A stretch of 64,000 nt of DNA from Marivita lacus. Lineage in GTDB: Bacteria; Pseudomonadota; Alphaproteobacteria; Rhodobacterales; Rhodobacteraceae. The stretch covers positions 248,001 to 312,000 of the forward strand of contig NZ_BMFC01000003.1 of NCBI RefSeq assembly GCF_014637725.1, given 5' to 3'. Position 1 is the first letter of the stretch. Every line of letters begins with the position of its first letter. The notes beneath the pieces are model-generated. The model saw only the letters and a list, made by a program, of their open reading frames with translations, was not told the origin of the DNA and ran no database searches. The position numbers and the translations under genes are program-made. Positions 8,663 through 18,936 of the stretch are shown in pieces.

Positions 8663-8691
8663 TTGGCCGTTGCGGATCCTACGCCTATACT
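8663..8691 (+). promoter_or_regulatory. Putative sigma-70 promoter giving a leaderless ccmF mRNA
   Basis: TTGGCC at 8663-8668 and TATACT at 8686-8691 are separated by 17 bases. The expected transcription start is about 7 bases after the -10 box, which is the A of the ccmF ATG at 8699. No ribosome-binding sequence precedes that ATG (CTCTGGCCC), which agrees with leaderless translation. The call rests on hexamer match, spacing and the absence of a Shine-Dalgarno site. Confidence 0.4.
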
Positions 8692-8698
8692 CTGGCCC

Positions 8699-10666
8699 AT
8701 GGTTACAGAACTCGGTCATTTCGCCCTCATCCTCGCGTTCCTTGTCGCGATCGTGCAATCCGTTGTCCCGTTGGTGGGCGCGCATAAACGCTGGCCGGGA
8801 TGGATGGCCGTGGCCGAACCGGCTGCGACCGTGCAATTCCTGCTGACGGGCTTTTCCTTCGTTGCGTTGACCTATGCCTTCGTAACATCCGATTTCTCGC
8901 TGCGGCTCGTGTGGCTGAACAGCCATTCCGCCAAGCCCTTGATCTACAAGATCAGCGGAGTGTGGGGGAATCACGAAGGATCGATGCTGCTTTGGGTGCT
9001 GATTCTGACGCTCTTCGGTGCGATGGCAGCGTGGTTTGGCAAAGGCCTTCCGCCCACCTTGCGGGCACGCGTTCTTGCGGTGCAATCAGCTGTTGCGGTG
9101 GCGTTTTTCGCCTTCATCATCTTCACGTCCAACCCGTTCACGCGCCTCGTGGTGCCGCCCTTTGACGGGCAGGATCTCAACCCGCTGCTGCAGGATCCCG
9201 GATTGGCCTTTCATCCGCCGTTCCTCTACCTCGGCTATGTGGGTCTGAGCATCTGTTTCAGCTTTGCTGTTGCCGCCCTCATCGAAGGCCGTGTCGATGC
9301 GGCCTGGGGCCGGTGGGTGCGCCCGTGGACACTTGCGGCGTGGGTCTTCCTGACTATCGGGATCGCGCTGGGGTCATGGTGGGCCTATTACGAGCTTGGC
9401 TGGGGCGGTTTCTGGTTCTGGGATCCGGTCGAAAACGCGTCTTTCATGCCGTGGTTGTTGGCGTCCGCGCTGCTGCACTCCGCCATTGTTGTGGAAAAGC
9501 GCGAGGCGCTGAAGAGCTGGACCATTTTGCTGGCGATCCTTGCTTTCGGGTTCTCGCTGATCGGCACGTTCATCGTGCGCTCAGGCCTGCTGACCTCGGT
9601 CCATGCCTTCGCCAATGACCCCGAACGCGGTGTGTTCATCCTGATGATCATGGTATTCTTCACCGGTGGCGCACTGACGCTCTACGCGATCCGTGCAACG
9701 ACGATGGAGGCCAAGGGTGTCTTCGGCGTGGCGAGCCGCGAAAGCGCGCTGGTGGCGAACAACGTGATCCTCGCGGTCAGCTGTTTTGTCGTGTTCGTGG
9801 GCACCATGTGGCCCGTCGTGGCCGAGATGTTCTTCGACACCAAGCTGAGTGTTGGACCGCCCTTCTTCAACATGGCGTTCACACCGTTCATGGTGGTCCT
9901 TGGGCTGCTCCTGCCGCTCGGATCCATGCTGAGCTGGAAGCGGGCCAAGGTGCAACGCGCCGTGAAGCAGCTCTTTCCGGCGTTCATCCTGAGCTTGCTG
10001 CTTCTGGGCCTGTTCTGGACGATGCAGACTGGCACCAGCCTGCTCGGTCCCGTTGGCGTGTTCCTTGCAGCGTGGGTCATCTCGGGCGCGGTGGTCGATC
10101 TCATCAACCGTACCGGCCAGACCCGCGACCTGTCGCGCCTCTGGCGTCTGCCGCGCTCTGACTGGGGCAAGGCAACGGCCCATATCGGTTTTGGCATCAC
10201 CCTGGTCGGCGTCGCCGGTCTGATGGCCTGGCAGGAGGAAGACATCCGTGTGGCGCAGATCGGGGAACCGTTCCAGGTCGGTGATTTCGAACTGGAACTG
10301 ACTGCGGTCAATCAGGTGCGTGGACCGAACTATTTCTCGACAATGGGGGACGTGATTGTCCGTCAGGACGGGGAAGAGATCGCGGTCCTCAACCCCGAAA
10401 AGCGCAACTACCCTGTGGCCCAGATGCCCACGACCGAGGCGGCAATCGACTACCGTTTCCTGCGCGACATCTATGTCGTGATCGGAGACGAGCAGAATGA
10501 GGGCGGCCGGGTGATGCGCACCTACATCAAGCCGCTTGCGAACTGGATCTGGGCGGGCTCTATCCTCATGGCATTGGGGGGTCTGATTTCCTTGACGGAC
10601 CGCCGCTATCGCGTCGCGGCGGGCGCACGGCATCAACCGACACCGCAGGGGGTTCCAGCGGAATGA
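8699..10666 (+). CDS. ccmF: Cytochrome c-type biogenesis protein CcmF
   Basis: The 655-residue polytopic inner-membrane protein is the heme-lyase subunit of System I cytochrome c maturation; it moves heme from holo-CcmE to the CXXCH site of apocytochromes. The tryptophan-rich WWD heme domain is present (ELGWGGFWFWDPVENASFMP), as are VWGNHEGSMLLWVLIL and FHPPFLYLGYVG with conserved histidines. Length is typical. The ATG at 8699 gives the usual N-terminus (MVTELGHFALIL). It overlaps ccmH by ATGA at 10663-10666. In many relatives ccmE lies directly upstream, but only 123 bases separate ccmF from the holin gene here, so ccmE must be elsewhere. Confidence 0.97.
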   Translation: MVTELGHFALILAFLVAIVQSVVPLVGAHKRWPGWMAVAEPAATVQFLLTGFSFVALTYAFVTSDFSLRLVWLNSHSAKPLIYKISGVWGNHEGSMLLWVLILTLFGAMAAWFGKGLPPTLRARVLAVQSAVAVAFFAFIIFTSNPFTRLVVPPFDGQDLNPLLQDPGLAFHPPFLYLGYVGLSICFSFAVAALIEGRVDAAWGRWVRPWTLAAWVFLTIGIALGSWWAYYELGWGGFWFWDPVENASFMPWLLASALLHSAIVVEKREALKSWTILLAILAFGFSLIGTFIVRSGLLTSVHAFANDPERGVFILMIMVFFTGGALTLYAIRATTMEAKGVFGVASRESALVANNVILAVSCFVVFVGTMWPVVAEMFFDTKLSVGPPFFNMAFTPFMVVLGLLLPLGSMLSWKRAKVQRAVKQLFPAFILSLLLLGLFWTMQTGTSLLGPVGVFLAAWVISGAVVDLINRTGQTRDLSRLWRLPRSDWGKATAHIGFGITLVGVAGLMAWQEEDIRVAQIGEPFQVGDFELELTAVNQVRGPNYFSTMGDVIVRQDGEEIAVLNPEKRNYPVAQMPTTEAAIDYRFLRDIYVVIGDEQNEGGRVMRTYIKPLANWIWAGSILMALGGLISLTDRRYRVAAGARHQPTPQGVPAE

Positions 10667-11154
10667 AACCTCTGTCCTACGCGTTGCGGTGCCTCGCCGT
10701 GATCCTGTGTCTTGGTGTCGCCGTTCCTGCGGCGACACCCGCCTTTGCAGTCCAGCCGGACGAAATGTTGGCAGACCCCGCACTTGAAAGTCGTGCGCGG
10801 GAATTGTCCAGAGGGCTGCGCTGCGTCGTTTGCCAAAACGAAAGCATCGACGAATCCAATGCCGACCTCGCTCGTGAACTGCGCCTCGTGGTCCGTGAAC
10901 GGCTTGTAGAGGGCGACACCAACGAAGAGGTTCTGGACTACCTCGTTCAGCGATATGGCCAATTCGTCCTGATGAAGCCGCGGACCGATGGATGGAACAT
11001 CATCCTGTGGCTCTCCGGCCCTGCGCTGTTCCTGCTCGCGCTCGGCATCGGTGTGAGCTACGTGCGCAGCCGCTCCAAGGCGTCAACGCCGACCGAGACA
11101 ACGCTGTCCGATGAAGAAACGGCGCGATTGAACGAGATCCTCAAAGAATCGTGA
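10663..11154 (+). CDS. ccmH: Cytochrome c-type biogenesis protein CcmH (CycL/CcmL)
   Basis: The 163-residue protein is the periplasmic thiol-disulfide component that keeps apocytochrome c cysteines reduced for heme attachment. It has an N-terminal signal or anchor at about residues 8-28, the family motif LRCVVCQNESIDES with the redox pair Cys54 and Cys57, and a second hydrophobic segment at about 113-132. The start overlaps the ccmF stop (ATGA), so production is coupled. This is the short CcmH form without the CcmI-like TPR part. No ccmG or ccmI is adjacent. The next gene downstream is a crotonase unrelated to cytochrome assembly but probably read from the same strand. Confidence 0.95.
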   Translation: MKPLSYALRCLAVILCLGVAVPAATPAFAVQPDEMLADPALESRARELSRGLRCVVCQNESIDESNADLARELRLVVRERLVEGDTNEEVLDYLVQRYGQFVLMKPRTDGWNIILWLSGPALFLLALGIGVSYVRSRSKASTPTETTLSDEETARLNEILKES

Positions 11155-11227
11155 CGCGGCGTTCGGCTTTGCCAAACGGGGTGCTCTTGTGTTTGATGCC
11201 GCAAGCATCATCAGGAGTGCCCGGCGC

Positions 11228-12004
11228 ATGAATTACGACACCATCAGCTTTGACATCACCGACGACGTGGCCATTGTCACATTGAACCGCCCAGAGGTGA
11301 TGAACGCCCTCAACACCCAGATGCGGGCCGAAATCACCGACGCGGTGCTGGCGGGTGGCAAGTCGGCACGGGTCGTCGTGCTGACCGGCGCTGGCAAATC
11401 CTTCTGCTCTGGGCAGGACCTGGGCGACCGGGCGAATGCAGCCAACCTTGATCTGGAACGCACCCTGCGCGACGAATACGTGCCGATGCTGCGCGCGATC
11501 TACGACTGTCCGGTGCCCACCATCAGCGCGGTCAACGGCGCGGCTGCCGGGGCAGGGGCCAACCTTGCACTGGCCGCAGATGTGGTGATCGCCACCGAAT
11601 CTGCCTTCTTCCTGCAGGCTTTCACCCGGATCGGTCTGATCCCGGACGCGGGCGGCACCTATTACCTGCCGCGTCAGATGGGGCTGGCCAAGGCGATGGG
11701 GGCAGCGCTGTTCGCCGACAAGATCACTGCACGTCAGGCGGATGACTGGGGCATGATCTACGAGGCTGTGTCGGACACGCGCTTTGCCGATCACTGGAAA
11801 TCCCGCGCCCTGCACCTCGCCAAGGGGCCGACCGCCGCTTATCAGCGCGTCAAGCAATCCATCCGCGCGTCGTTCGACAATGACCTCGAAGATCAGCTTG
11901 CGCTTGAGGCCAAGCTGCAGGGCCAGTGCGGCCAGACCCGCGATTTCAAGGAAGGGGTCGTTGCGTTCCTCGAAAAGCGCCCGGCGCAGTACGAAGGGCG
12001 CTAG
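11228..12004 (+). CDS. Enoyl-CoA hydratase/isomerase family protein, PaaG-like
   Basis: The 258-residue protein is a crotonase-fold enzyme. The oxyanion-hole regions are FCSGQDLGDR and AVNGAAAGAGANLALAADVV. The segment RIGLIPDAGGTYYLPR has the aspartate placement of PaaG-type 1,2-epoxyphenylacetyl-CoA isomerases rather than the two glutamates of classical enoyl-CoA hydratases. The ATG at 11228 follows CAGGAGTGCCC. No other phenylacetate genes are nearby, so the actual acyl-CoA substrate is uncertain. It lies 73 bases after ccmH and ends at a hairpin and a strong two-way terminator shared with gltA. Confidence 0.88.
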   Translation: MNYDTISFDITDDVAIVTLNRPEVMNALNTQMRAEITDAVLAGGKSARVVVLTGAGKSFCSGQDLGDRANAANLDLERTLRDEYVPMLRAIYDCPVPTISAVNGAAAGAGANLALAADVVIATESAFFLQAFTRIGLIPDAGGTYYLPRQMGLAKAMGAALFADKITARQADDWGMIYEAVSDTRFADHWKSRALHLAKGPTAAYQRVKQSIRASFDNDLEDQLALEAKLQGQCGQTRDFKEGVVAFLEKRPAQYEGR

Positions 12005-12012
12005 CGGGCCTG

Positions 12013-12032
12013 ACCGGTTTCACCAAACCGGT
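12013..12032. repeat. Perfect 8-bp hairpin after the crotonase gene
   Basis: ACCGGTTT, a four-base loop CACC and AAACCGGT form a perfect stem eight bases after the crotonase stop codon. There is no T-run. It may act as a 3' mRNA-stabilising stem ahead of the terminator at 12055. Confidence 0.5.
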
Positions 12033-12054
12033 ACGATCCTGAGGCTACGGAAGA

Positions 12055-12083
12055 AAAGGCCGCCCAAAGGCGGCCTTTTTTTT
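12055..12083. terminator. Bidirectional intrinsic terminator between the crotonase gene and gltA
   Basis: AAAGGCCGCC, loop CAAA and GGCGGCCTTT form a 10-bp stem followed by a run of T on the plus strand; the opposite strand also ends in T residues. It lies between two convergent genes and can stop both transcripts. Confidence 0.85.
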
Positions 12084-12087
12084 CAAA

Positions 12088-13383
12088 TCAGCGGCTCTCG
12101 ATATCCACGTAATCCCGCATCGTCTCGCCCTGATAGAGTTGACGCGGGCGGCCGATCTTCATCTGCGGATCGGCAAGCTGTTCCTTCCACTGGGAAATCC
12201 AGCCGACAGTCCGGCTCAGCGCAAAGACAGGCGTGAACATGGAAGTCGGGAATCCCATCGCCTCAAGAATGATGCCCGAATAGAAATCGACGTTCGGGAA
12301 CAGCTTTTTCTCGGCGAAATAGGGATCGGCAAGCGCGGCCTTTTCCAGTTCCTTGGCAGTGGCCAGAACCGGATTGTTCTCGACACCCAGCAGATCCAGC
12401 ACTTCGTCTGCCGACTGCTTCATCACCGTCGCGCGCGGGTCGAAGTTCTTGTAGACGCGGTGGCCAAAGCCCATCAGGCGGAACGGGTCGTTCTTGTCCT
12501 TGGCGCGGGCGATGTATTCCGGGATGCGGTCTGGCGTGCCGATTTCCTTGAGCATCTCGAGGCAGGCCTGGTTCGCACCGCCATGCGCCGGACCCCAGAG
12601 GCAGGCGATGCCAGCGGCGATACAGGCGAACGGGTTGGCTCCCGAGGACGACGCCAGACGCACGGTCGAGGTCGAGGCGTTCTGCTCGTGATCGGCATGC
12701 AGGGTAAAGATACGGTCCATCGCGCGGGCGAGGATCGGATCGACCTGGTATTCCTCGGCCGGGACCGCAAAGCACATGTGCAGGAAATTCGCAGCGTAAT
12801 CGAGGTCATTGCGCGGATACACGAAGGGCTGACCGATCGAATACTTGTAGGCCATCGCCGCGATGGTGGGCATCTTGGCGATCAGGCGGTGCGACGCGAT
12901 CTCGCGTTCGCGCGGGTTATTGATGTCGGTCGAGTCGTGATAGAACGCCGACATCGCTCCGACCACACCCACCATCGTGGCCATCGGGTGCGCATCACGG
13001 CGGAACCCACGGAAGAAGTTGTGCATCTGCTCGTGGATCATCGTGTGCTGCGTGATGGTCTTTTCGAAATTCTCGAGCTCGTCAGCCTTGGGCAGGTATC
13101 CGTAAAGCAACAGGAAACACACTTCGAGATAGTGCGATTTCTCGGCCAACTGGTCAATCGGGTAGCCGCGGTGCAGCAATTCGCCCTTGTCACCGTCGAT
13201 GAAGGTGATCGTGCTGTCGCAGGCCGCCGTGGACGTGAAGCCGGGATCGTAGGTGAACACCCCCGCCTGGCTGTAGAGCTGGCGAATGTCGATCACGTCC
13301 GGCCCGGTGGAGGGCGTGTAGATCGGCAGTTCATAGGTGGAATCGCCAATCGTAAGATGCGCGGTTTTAGAGGTGTCAGACAT
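12088..13383 (-). CDS. gltA: Citrate synthase, type II
   Basis: The 431-residue enzyme condenses acetyl-CoA and oxaloacetate to citrate, the first step of the TCA cycle. The active-site regions are clear: [29 protein letters not shown] (substrate-binding His) and [15 protein letters not shown] (catalytic His and Arg). The N-terminal beta-rich extension typical of hexameric, NADH-sensitive type II enzymes of Gram-negatives is present. Length is as expected. It is transcribed leftwards and ends at the shared terminator at 12055. gltX lies upstream on the same strand with an 83-base gap, so both independent and read-through transcription are possible. Confidence 0.97.
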   Translation of the reverse strand: MSDTSKTAHLTIGDSTYELPIYTPSTGPDVIDIRQLYSQAGVFTYDPGFTSTAACDSTITFIDGDKGELLHRGYPIDQLAEKSHYLEVCFLLLYGYLPKADELENFEKTITQHTMIHEQMHNFFRGFRRDAHPMATMVGVVGAMSAFYHDSTDINNPREREIASHRLIAKMPTIAAMAYKYSIGQPFVYPRNDLDYAANFLHMCFAVPAEEYQVDPILARAMDRIFTLHADHEQNASTSTVRLASSSGANPFACIAAGIACLWGPAHGGANQACLEMLKEIGTPDRIPEYIARAKDKNDPFRLMGFGHRVYKNFDPRATVMKQSADEVLDLLGVENNPVLATAKELEKAALADPYFAEKKLFPNVDFYSGIILEAMGFPTSMFTPVFALSRTVGWISQWKEQLADPQMKIGRPRQLYQGETMRDYVDIESR

Positions 13384-13466
13384 ACGTGGTCCCTTCGTCT
13401 CATTGCCCCGGACATTGCGCCCGGTGCCAGCTATACCAAGCCTCGGAACTGCGCGCCGTCAAGGCG

Positions 13467-14888
13467 TCAGGCGGATCCCGTGGCTGCTGCGTCTGTCAGG
13501 CGGGCGAGCGTTTCGTCGCGCCCCAGGATCAGCATCATATCGAACACACTCGGCGTCACGGCCCGACCTGCCAGCGCCGCCCGCATCGGGCCCGCCAGCT
13601 TGCCGAATTTTGTCCCGTGCTCTTCTGCAATTCGGGATGTGACGGCTTCAAGCTCGTCGCGGGTCCAGCTAGCATTTTGCAACTGCGGCGTCAACGATTG
13701 CAGTATACCACGGGATACCGTGTCCAGCTGGGCATTCGCTTTCTCCTCCATGTCCAGCGGCCTGTTGGCCAGAACAAAGTGTGCCTTTTCAATCAGTTCC
13801 GGAAAGGTCCGCGCCCGCTCCTTGAGGCAATACATCGCACGATACATCCCGTTCGCTTGCGCTTCCGTCAAGGCAGAGTGGCCCGCTGCCTGCAGATACG
13901 CCTGCAATTCATGCAGCAGTGCAGCATCCTCTGCGATGGCGATGTGCTGACCACTGAGATTCTCCAGCTTCTTGAAATCGAACCGCGCTGGCGATTTGCC
14001 GATGCCGGTCAGGTCGAACCACTCTTTTGCCTGATCATCCGTAAAGAATTCGTCATCGCCGTGGCTCCAGCCGAGACGGGCCAGATAATTGCGCATGCCC
14101 GCTGCCGGGTAGCCCATCCCCTGGTATTCATCGACTCCAAGCGCACCGTGGCGTTTCGACAGCTTCTTGCCATCAGCCCCGTGAATCAGCGGGATATGCG
14201 CCCAGACCGGCACATCCCAGCCCATCGCGGTATAGATTCCCATCTGGCGCGCCGCATTGTTCAGGTGGTCATCCCCCCGGATCACATGGGTCACGCCCAT
14301 ATCGTGGTCATCGACAACAACTGCCAACATGTAGACCGGTGTGCCGTCCGAGCGTAACAGCACCATGTCATCCAGCTGATCGTTGCGGATGGTCACATCG
14401 CCCTGCACCTCGTCGCGGATCACCGTGCTGCCCTCGGTTGCGGTCTTGAGACGGATCACGAAAGGGGCATCCGGGTGAGCGGCCGGATCAGCATCGCGCC
14501 ACGGGCTCTGGAACAGGGTGGATTTGCCCTCGGCCCGCGCCGCCTCGCGGAACGCCTCGATCTCGTCCTGCGTGGAAAAACACTTGTAGGCCCGACCCTT
14601 GTCCAGCAGGTCATGCGCCACCTCGGCATGGCGCGCGGCACCCGCAGCCTGGCTCACCACGTCGCCGTCATGATCCAGCCCCAGCCAGCCCAGTCCCTTG
14701 AGAATCGCTGCCGTTGCCTCGGGTGTCGACCGCGCCTTGTCGGTGTCCTCGATCCGCAGCAGGAACTTCCCACCGCGACCACGTGCATAGAGCCAGTTGA
14801 ACAGCGCCGTGCGCGCGCCGCCGATATGCAGGTAGCCGGTAGGCGAGGGGGCGAAACGGGTGACGATCTGGCCGGACATTGGGCGCAT
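13467..14888 (-). CDS. gltX: Glutamyl-tRNA synthetase
   Basis: The 473-residue class I synthetase charges tRNA-Glu. The HIGH-type motif lies in [20 protein letters not shown] near residues 12-31 and the KMSKS-type motif is KLSKRHG near residue 240. Length is normal for bacterial GluRS. Two near start codons exist; the ATG at 14888 is preferred because AAAGG precedes it by a suitable distance. Many alphaproteobacteria have two GluRS-like genes, one of which also charges tRNA-Gln for the GatCAB route, and sequence alone does not tell which this is. It is divergent from comEC. Confidence 0.96.
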   Translation of the reverse strand: MRPMSGQIVTRFAPSPTGYLHIGGARTALFNWLYARGRGGKFLLRIEDTDKARSTPEATAAILKGLGWLGLDHDGDVVSQAAGAARHAEVAHDLLDKGRAYKCFSTQDEIEAFREAARAEGKSTLFQSPWRDADPAAHPDAPFVIRLKTATEGSTVIRDEVQGDVTIRNDQLDDMVLLRSDGTPVYMLAVVVDDHDMGVTHVIRGDDHLNNAARQMGIYTAMGWDVPVWAHIPLIHGADGKKLSKRHGALGVDEYQGMGYPAAGMRNYLARLGWSHGDDEFFTDDQAKEWFDLTGIGKSPARFDFKKLENLSGQHIAIAEDAALLHELQAYLQAAGHSALTEAQANGMYRAMYCLKERARTFPELIEKAHFVLANRPLDMEEKANAQLDTVSRGILQSLTPQLQNASWTRDELEAVTSRIAEEHGTKFGKLAGPMRAALAGRAVTPSVFDMMLILGRDETLARLTDAAATGSA

Positions 14889-14957
14889 TTACCTTTCGAT
14901 AACTGTCTTGGAGATAGCTTGAGGCACTCTTAACCAGCACCATCCACGGGGGCAAGT

Positions 14958-16988
14958 ATGGCGCGGGTGCGGGATTTGATCCCCGACATGCTTCTGGCGC
15001 AGCGCGGCACGCTGTTTCCCTTTGCCCCGGTCTGCCTCGGCACGGGGATCGGACTCTATTTCGCCCTCCGGTTCGAGCCGCCTGTCGGGGCGCTGGCTGC
15101 TGTTGCTGCGGTCGGCACGCTGCTGATGGTCTGGCACCTGCGCAGCCGCTCCGCCCTTGCACCGCTCCTCTGTGCGCTCGCGATGCTGGCGTTCGGGGTC
15201 TCGCTGGCCGGGACGCGGGCGCATCTGGTGGCCGGACCAGTCATCGACTGGCGGTACTACGGCCCGGTGACGGGCCGGGTGGTGAACATCGACCGCTCGG
15301 CCTCTGACGCGCTGCGCATCACGCTTGACCGGGTGTGGCTGCACGACGTGCCGCTGTCCGAGACACCCACCCGCGTGCGCCTGTCGCTGCATGGCGACAT
15401 CCCCGGCGTGAACCCCGAGCCGGGCATGACGATCATGACCACGGCGCATCTCGGCCCACCGGGCGGCGCGGTCGAACCGGGAGGCTTCGATTTCCGCCGC
15501 CACGCATGGTTCCTGAAGCTGGGCGCGGTGGGCTATACCCGCGTGCCGCTGGTTCTGTGGCAAGAGGCAGGCCGTGACCGCTTTGTCTTTCGCACCCGGA
15601 TGACGATCTCGACCCGCGTGCAGGAGGCCCTGCCGGGAGAGACCGGTGCCTTTGCCACCGCGATCATCACCGGCGACCGCAGCGCCATTCCTCAGCCGGT
15701 GCTGCAGGCGCTGCGCGACACCAATCTTGCGCATCTGCTGGCGATTTCGGGCCTGCATATGGGTCTGGTGAGCGCGTTCGCCTTTGCCCTGCTGCGCCTT
15801 GGTCTTCTGCTCACGCCGGTCGGTCTGCGCTGGCCCGTCAAGAAGATCGCGGCGGGCGGAGCACTGGTGCTCGCGGCGATCTATCTTGCCCTGTCGGGCG
15901 GCAATGTTGCCACCGAACGCGCGTTCGTCATGGTGGCGGTGATGCTGTTGGCGATCATGGTAGACCGCCGCGCGATCTCGCTCCGGGCGGTGGGACTGGC
16001 GGCGCTGATCGTTCTGGTCCTGCGACCGGAAGCGCTGATCGGACCGGGGTTCCAGATGTCCTTTGCGGCGACAACCGCGCTGGTGGCAGTGTTCGGGGCG
16101 ATCCGCGACAGCGCGCATGACCTGCCGCGCCACCGAGTGCTGCGCGGGATTGCGTCGGTTGTCCTGTCCTCCGGCATCGCCGGGGTTGCCACCGCCCCGT
16201 TTGCGATGGCCCATTTCAACCAGATCGCACAATTGGGATTGCTGGCCAACCTGCTCACCGTGCCGCTGATGGGTCTGCTGGTGATCCCTGCGGCCGTTCT
16301 GGGCATTCTGCTGATGCCCTTCGGTCTCGAGGCGGTTGGTCTCGTTCCGATGGGATTGGGGCTCGACTGGATTTTGTATGTTGCACAGGTCATTGCGCAA
16401 TGGGACGGGGCGGTGCGCCCGGTGATGACCCCCGGTCCGGCGGTATTGCCACTGATCATTCTGGGTGGACTGTTCCTGATCCTCTGGCAGGGTCGGTCCC
16501 GCGCCTTGGGGCTGGCCCCGCTTGTGCTGGCGGGGCTGCTCTGGGCCAAGGCGGAACGCCCGCCGATCCTTGTCGCCGAGGACGGAGCGTTGGTGGGCAT
16601 CATGACCGAAGCAGGTCGCGCCGTGTCGCGGGCCAAGGGGGCGGGGTTCATCGCAGAGGTCTGGCTCGAAAATGACGGGCAGGGGTTGGATCAACCCACC
16701 GCAGCCACGCTGTGGGACGGCACCGCCTTGCCCGTCCGCCACATCATCGGCAAACGCGACGCAGCGGCCTACGAGGGATGTACCGACGGCGCGCTGGTCA
16801 TCGCCAGCGCAGACCTGCCGACCAGGCCAATCGCCACCAACTGTGCCGTTCTGGATGCGCGTGCATTGCGAGGGATGGGCAGTCTGTCCATCATGCGCAA
16901 CAGCGACGGCGCATGGCAGATCGAACAGGCGCGCGACAGGTCAGGTGCGCGCCTGTGGAACGACAGATCCGTGCGCAACGGTCAGTAG
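14958..16988 (+). CDS. comEC: ComEC/Rec2 family DNA-uptake channel protein
   Basis: The 676-residue inner-membrane protein belongs to the ComEC/Rec2 family, whose members form the channel for single-stranded DNA import in transformation. An N-terminal group of hydrophobic segments (about 15-85) is followed by an OB-like soluble region (DUF4131 type) and then the competence core with [20 protein letters not shown] and [20 protein letters not shown]. The C-terminal region after about residue 540 is soluble but lacks a convincing metallo-beta-lactamase site, as in many alphaproteobacterial forms. Its end overlaps the end of lexA by 7 bases on the opposite strand. The gene is common in roseobacters whose competence is unproven. 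Confidence 0.9.
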   Translation: MARVRDLIPDMLLAQRGTLFPFAPVCLGTGIGLYFALRFEPPVGALAAVAAVGTLLMVWHLRSRSALAPLLCALAMLAFGVSLAGTRAHLVAGPVIDWRYYGPVTGRVVNIDRSASDALRITLDRVWLHDVPLSETPTRVRLSLHGDIPGVNPEPGMTIMTTAHLGPPGGAVEPGGFDFRRHAWFLKLGAVGYTRVPLVLWQEAGRDRFVFRTRMTISTRVQEALPGETGAFATAIITGDRSAIPQPVLQALRDTNLAHLLAISGLHMGLVSAFAFALLRLGLLLTPVGLRWPVKKIAAGGALVLAAIYLALSGGNVATERAFVMVAVMLLAIMVDRRAISLRAVGLAALIVLVLRPEALIGPGFQMSFAATTALVAVFGAIRDSAHDLPRHRVLRGIASVVLSSGIAGVATAPFAMAHFNQIAQLGLLANLLTVPLMGLLVIPAAVLGILLMPFGLEAVGLVPMGLGLDWILYVAQVIAQWDGAVRPVMTPGPAVLPLIILGGLFLILWQGRSRALGLAPLVLAGLLWAKAERPPILVAEDGALVGIMTEAGRAVSRAKGAGFIAEVWLENDGQGLDQPTAATLWDGTALPVRHIIGKRDAAAYEGCTDGALVIASADLPTRPIATNCAVLDARALRGMGSLSIMRNSDGAWQIEQARDRSGARLWNDRSVRNGQ

Positions 16989-17680
16989 GTGCGAATCAAC
17001 CCGACCAACCGGCCCTGCACCTTGACCGATCCGACCGGCAGGATGCGCGGCTCATAGGCCGGATTTGCAGCCTCGAGGATGATGCTCTCGCCCTTGCGCT
17101 TGTAGCGCTTGAGCGTCGCCTCATAGCCTTCGACCTGAGCGACCACGATGTCACCGTTTTCGGCAGCCGAGGTTTCGCGGATCACCACAACATCGCCATC
17201 GTTGATCCCAACCTCGATCATCGAATCGCCTTTGATCTCGAGCGCGTAATGAATGCCATTGCCCGACAGCATCGCTCCGGGAACCGCGATCGACGGGGGC
17301 ACGTCATTGATCGACTCGATCGGCACACCGGCTGCGATCCGACCCATCAGAGGCAGTTCCATGGCATGCACCGCATCCACCGGCATCGCATTGGCAGGCG
17401 CGGGGACATCAGGCAGATCACCGTCGATCACCTTGGGCTTGAACCCCGGCTGCTTGGCCGCCAATGCCTCGGGCAGTTTCAGAATCTCGATCGCCCGGGC
17501 GCGGTGCGCGAGGCGGCGGATAAATCCACGCTCTTCCAAAGCGGTGATCAGGCGATGGATGCCCGATTTTGACCGCAAATCCAGCGCTTCCTTCATTTCG
17601 TCAAAGCTGGGTGGCACGCCATCGCGCGCCACGCGTTTGCTGATGAAATCCAGCAGGTCCAGTTGTTTCTTGGTCAGCAT
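16982..17680 (-). CDS. lexA: LexA SOS repressor
   Basis: The 232-residue repressor controls the DNA-damage response. An N-terminal winged-helix DNA-binding domain covers about residues 1-65, and a C-terminal self-cleaving S24 peptidase domain carries the cleavage bond Ala117-Gly118 (RIAAG), the catalytic Ser153 (GDSMIEVG) and Lys191. All key residues are present, so it should be functional. GGAGG precedes the ATG. A GTTC-N7-GTTC SOS box lies in its own promoter, which shows self-regulation. It is the last gene of a long leftward series but has its own promoter after moeA, and its 3' end overlaps that of comEC by 7 bases. Confidence 0.97.
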   Translation of the reverse strand: MLTKKQLDLLDFISKRVARDGVPPSFDEMKEALDLRSKSGIHRLITALEERGFIRRLAHRARAIEILKLPEALAAKQPGFKPKVIDGDLPDVPAPANAMPVDAVHAMELPLMGRIAAGVPIESINDVPPSIAVPGAMLSGNGIHYALEIKGDSMIEVGINDGDVVVIRETSAAENGDIVVAQVEGYEATLKRYKRKGESIILEAANPAYEPRILPVGSVKVQGRLVGLIRTY

Positions 17681-17713
17681 TTTCTGCCTCCGCTCGGGTG
17701 ATCCTCACCATTT

Positions 17714-17742
17714 GTTCTACTGTTGTTCCTGTTTTGTGTCAA
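17714..17742 (-). promoter_or_regulatory. lexA promoter with an overlapping SOS box
   Basis: On the minus strand TTGACA (17742-17737), a 17-base spacer and TAGAAC (17719-17714) form a good sigma-70 promoter. The plus strand carries GTTCTACTGTTGTTC at 17714-17728, an exact match to the alphaproteobacterial LexA box GTTC-N7-GTTC. The operator covers the -10 box, so LexA binding would block its own promoter. The transcription start falls about 27 bases before the start codon. Confidence 0.85.
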
Positions 17743-17766
17743 GAATCAGTAAACAGGCGCTGGATT

Positions 17767-18936
17767 TCAGCGAATAGGCAGGTACTCCACGCGCGCACCG
17801 GCGCTGCGTGGCCCGTCTTTGGGCATCCGAACGATCAGCGCATCGGCCTTGCCCAGAATGCTGAGCAGGGAGCTGTCCTGCGACCCGAACGCCACGAGGC
17901 CACCATCCTCGAAGCGCGCACGCATGTAATGTTCGCGCGGGCCGTTGGCGGGCAGGTCCTGTGCCAGAACACCCGTCCTGCGCGGCGCAGCTCCGGCGGG
18001 CAGACCCAGCATCGCGCGCACCACGGGGGCGACAAAGACATGACCGCAGACCATTGCGGATACCGGGTTGCCGGGCAGGCCGATCATCATCGCGGCACCG
18101 AACCGCCCCGCCATCAAAGGTTTGCCGGGGCGCATCGCCACCTTGTAGAAACTCTGATCGAACCCGAGCTGCGGCGCGAGATTGGCCACAACGTCGTGAT
18201 CCCCGACAGACGCACCGCCGATCGTCACGATCAGGTCGGCCCCCTGCGCAAGATCGAACGCGGTCCGAAGCGACGCCTCGTTGTCCCGCGCAATCGGCAA
18301 AAGTCGCGGCTCCGCCCCCAGATCACGCATCAGCGCATGCAGGCCAAAGGTGTTCGACGCGATGATCTGGTCGGGCCCGGGGGTCTCGCCCGGCATGACC
18401 AATTCGTCCCCGGTCGAGATCAGCGCCACCACGGGGCGCCGCGCGACAGGCACGTCGGCAATGTTCATCGACGCCATCAGGGCAATGTCGTTCGGACCGA
18501 TCACGCGGCCCGCGCTGACGGTATCGCCGATGCGGAAATCCCCACCGGTCGGGCGGATATGGTCATTGTCCTCGGGGGTGTCCCCAATCGTGATCCAGTC
18601 ACCCTCGCGGGTAACATCCTCTTGAATCACAACGGCTTTTGCACCCTCCGGCACCGGAGCGCCTGTGAAGATGCGCACCGCTTCGCCCTCTTTGACCGGT
18701 TGGTAAAATCCGTGACCCGCAGCGGATTCACCGATCACCCGCAGCCGCAGCCCCGGCGCCACCCGCGCCACTGCGTAACCGTCCATTGCCGAGCCATCGA
18801 ACGGCGGCTGGTTGCGCATCGCTGCCACATCCTGCGCCAATACGCGGCCATGCGCCTGCAAGAGCGGCACAGTCTCGATCCCAAGCGGCCGGGCCAGCGC
18901 GAACAGGCGTTCCAGCGCCTCGGAAACCGAGATCAT
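17767..18936 (-). CDS. moeA: Molybdopterin molybdenumtransferase MoeA
   Basis: The 389-residue enzyme inserts molybdate into adenylated molybdopterin in molybdenum cofactor synthesis. Signatures include [14 protein letters not shown] near residues 44-57, [22 protein letters not shown] and the [11 protein letters not shown] loop of the molybdopterin-binding domain, with the C-terminal [10 protein letters not shown] motif. Length is typical. The start overlaps moaC by ATGA at 18933-18936, so the two cofactor genes are translationally coupled. It is followed after 86 bases by lexA, which has a separate promoter. Standing next to tryptophan genes is a conserved arrangement in this group rather than a pathway link. 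Confidence 0.96.
   Translation of the reverse strand: MISVSEALERLFALARPLGIETVPLLQAHGRVLAQDVAAMRNQPPFDGSAMDGYAVARVAPGLRLRVIGESAAGHGFYQPVKEGEAVRIFTGAPVPEGAKAVVIQEDVTREGDWITIGDTPEDNDHIRPTGGDFRIGDTVSAGRVIGPNDIALMASMNIADVPVARRPVVALISTGDELVMPGETPGPDQIIASNTFGLHALMRDLGAEPRLLPIARDNEASLRTAFDLAQGADLIVTIGGASVGDHDVVANLAPQLGFDQSFYKVAMRPGKPLMAGRFGAAMMIGLPGNPVSAMVCGHVFVAPVVRAMLGLPAGAAPRRTGVLAQDLPANGPREHYMRARFEDGGLVAFGSQDSSLLSILGKADALIVRMPKDGPRSAGARVEYLPIR

Noticed and set aside
12139-13950. 603-codon open frame antisense to gltA and gltX
   Set aside because: It crosses two well-supported genes and has no ribosome site or domain.
14889-16742. 617-codon open frame antisense to comEC
   Set aside because: Its translation is rich in Gln, His, Arg and Gly without any domain, and it mirrors the codon pattern of comEC, which has clear family motifs. 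Long antisense frames are expected in GC-rich DNA.
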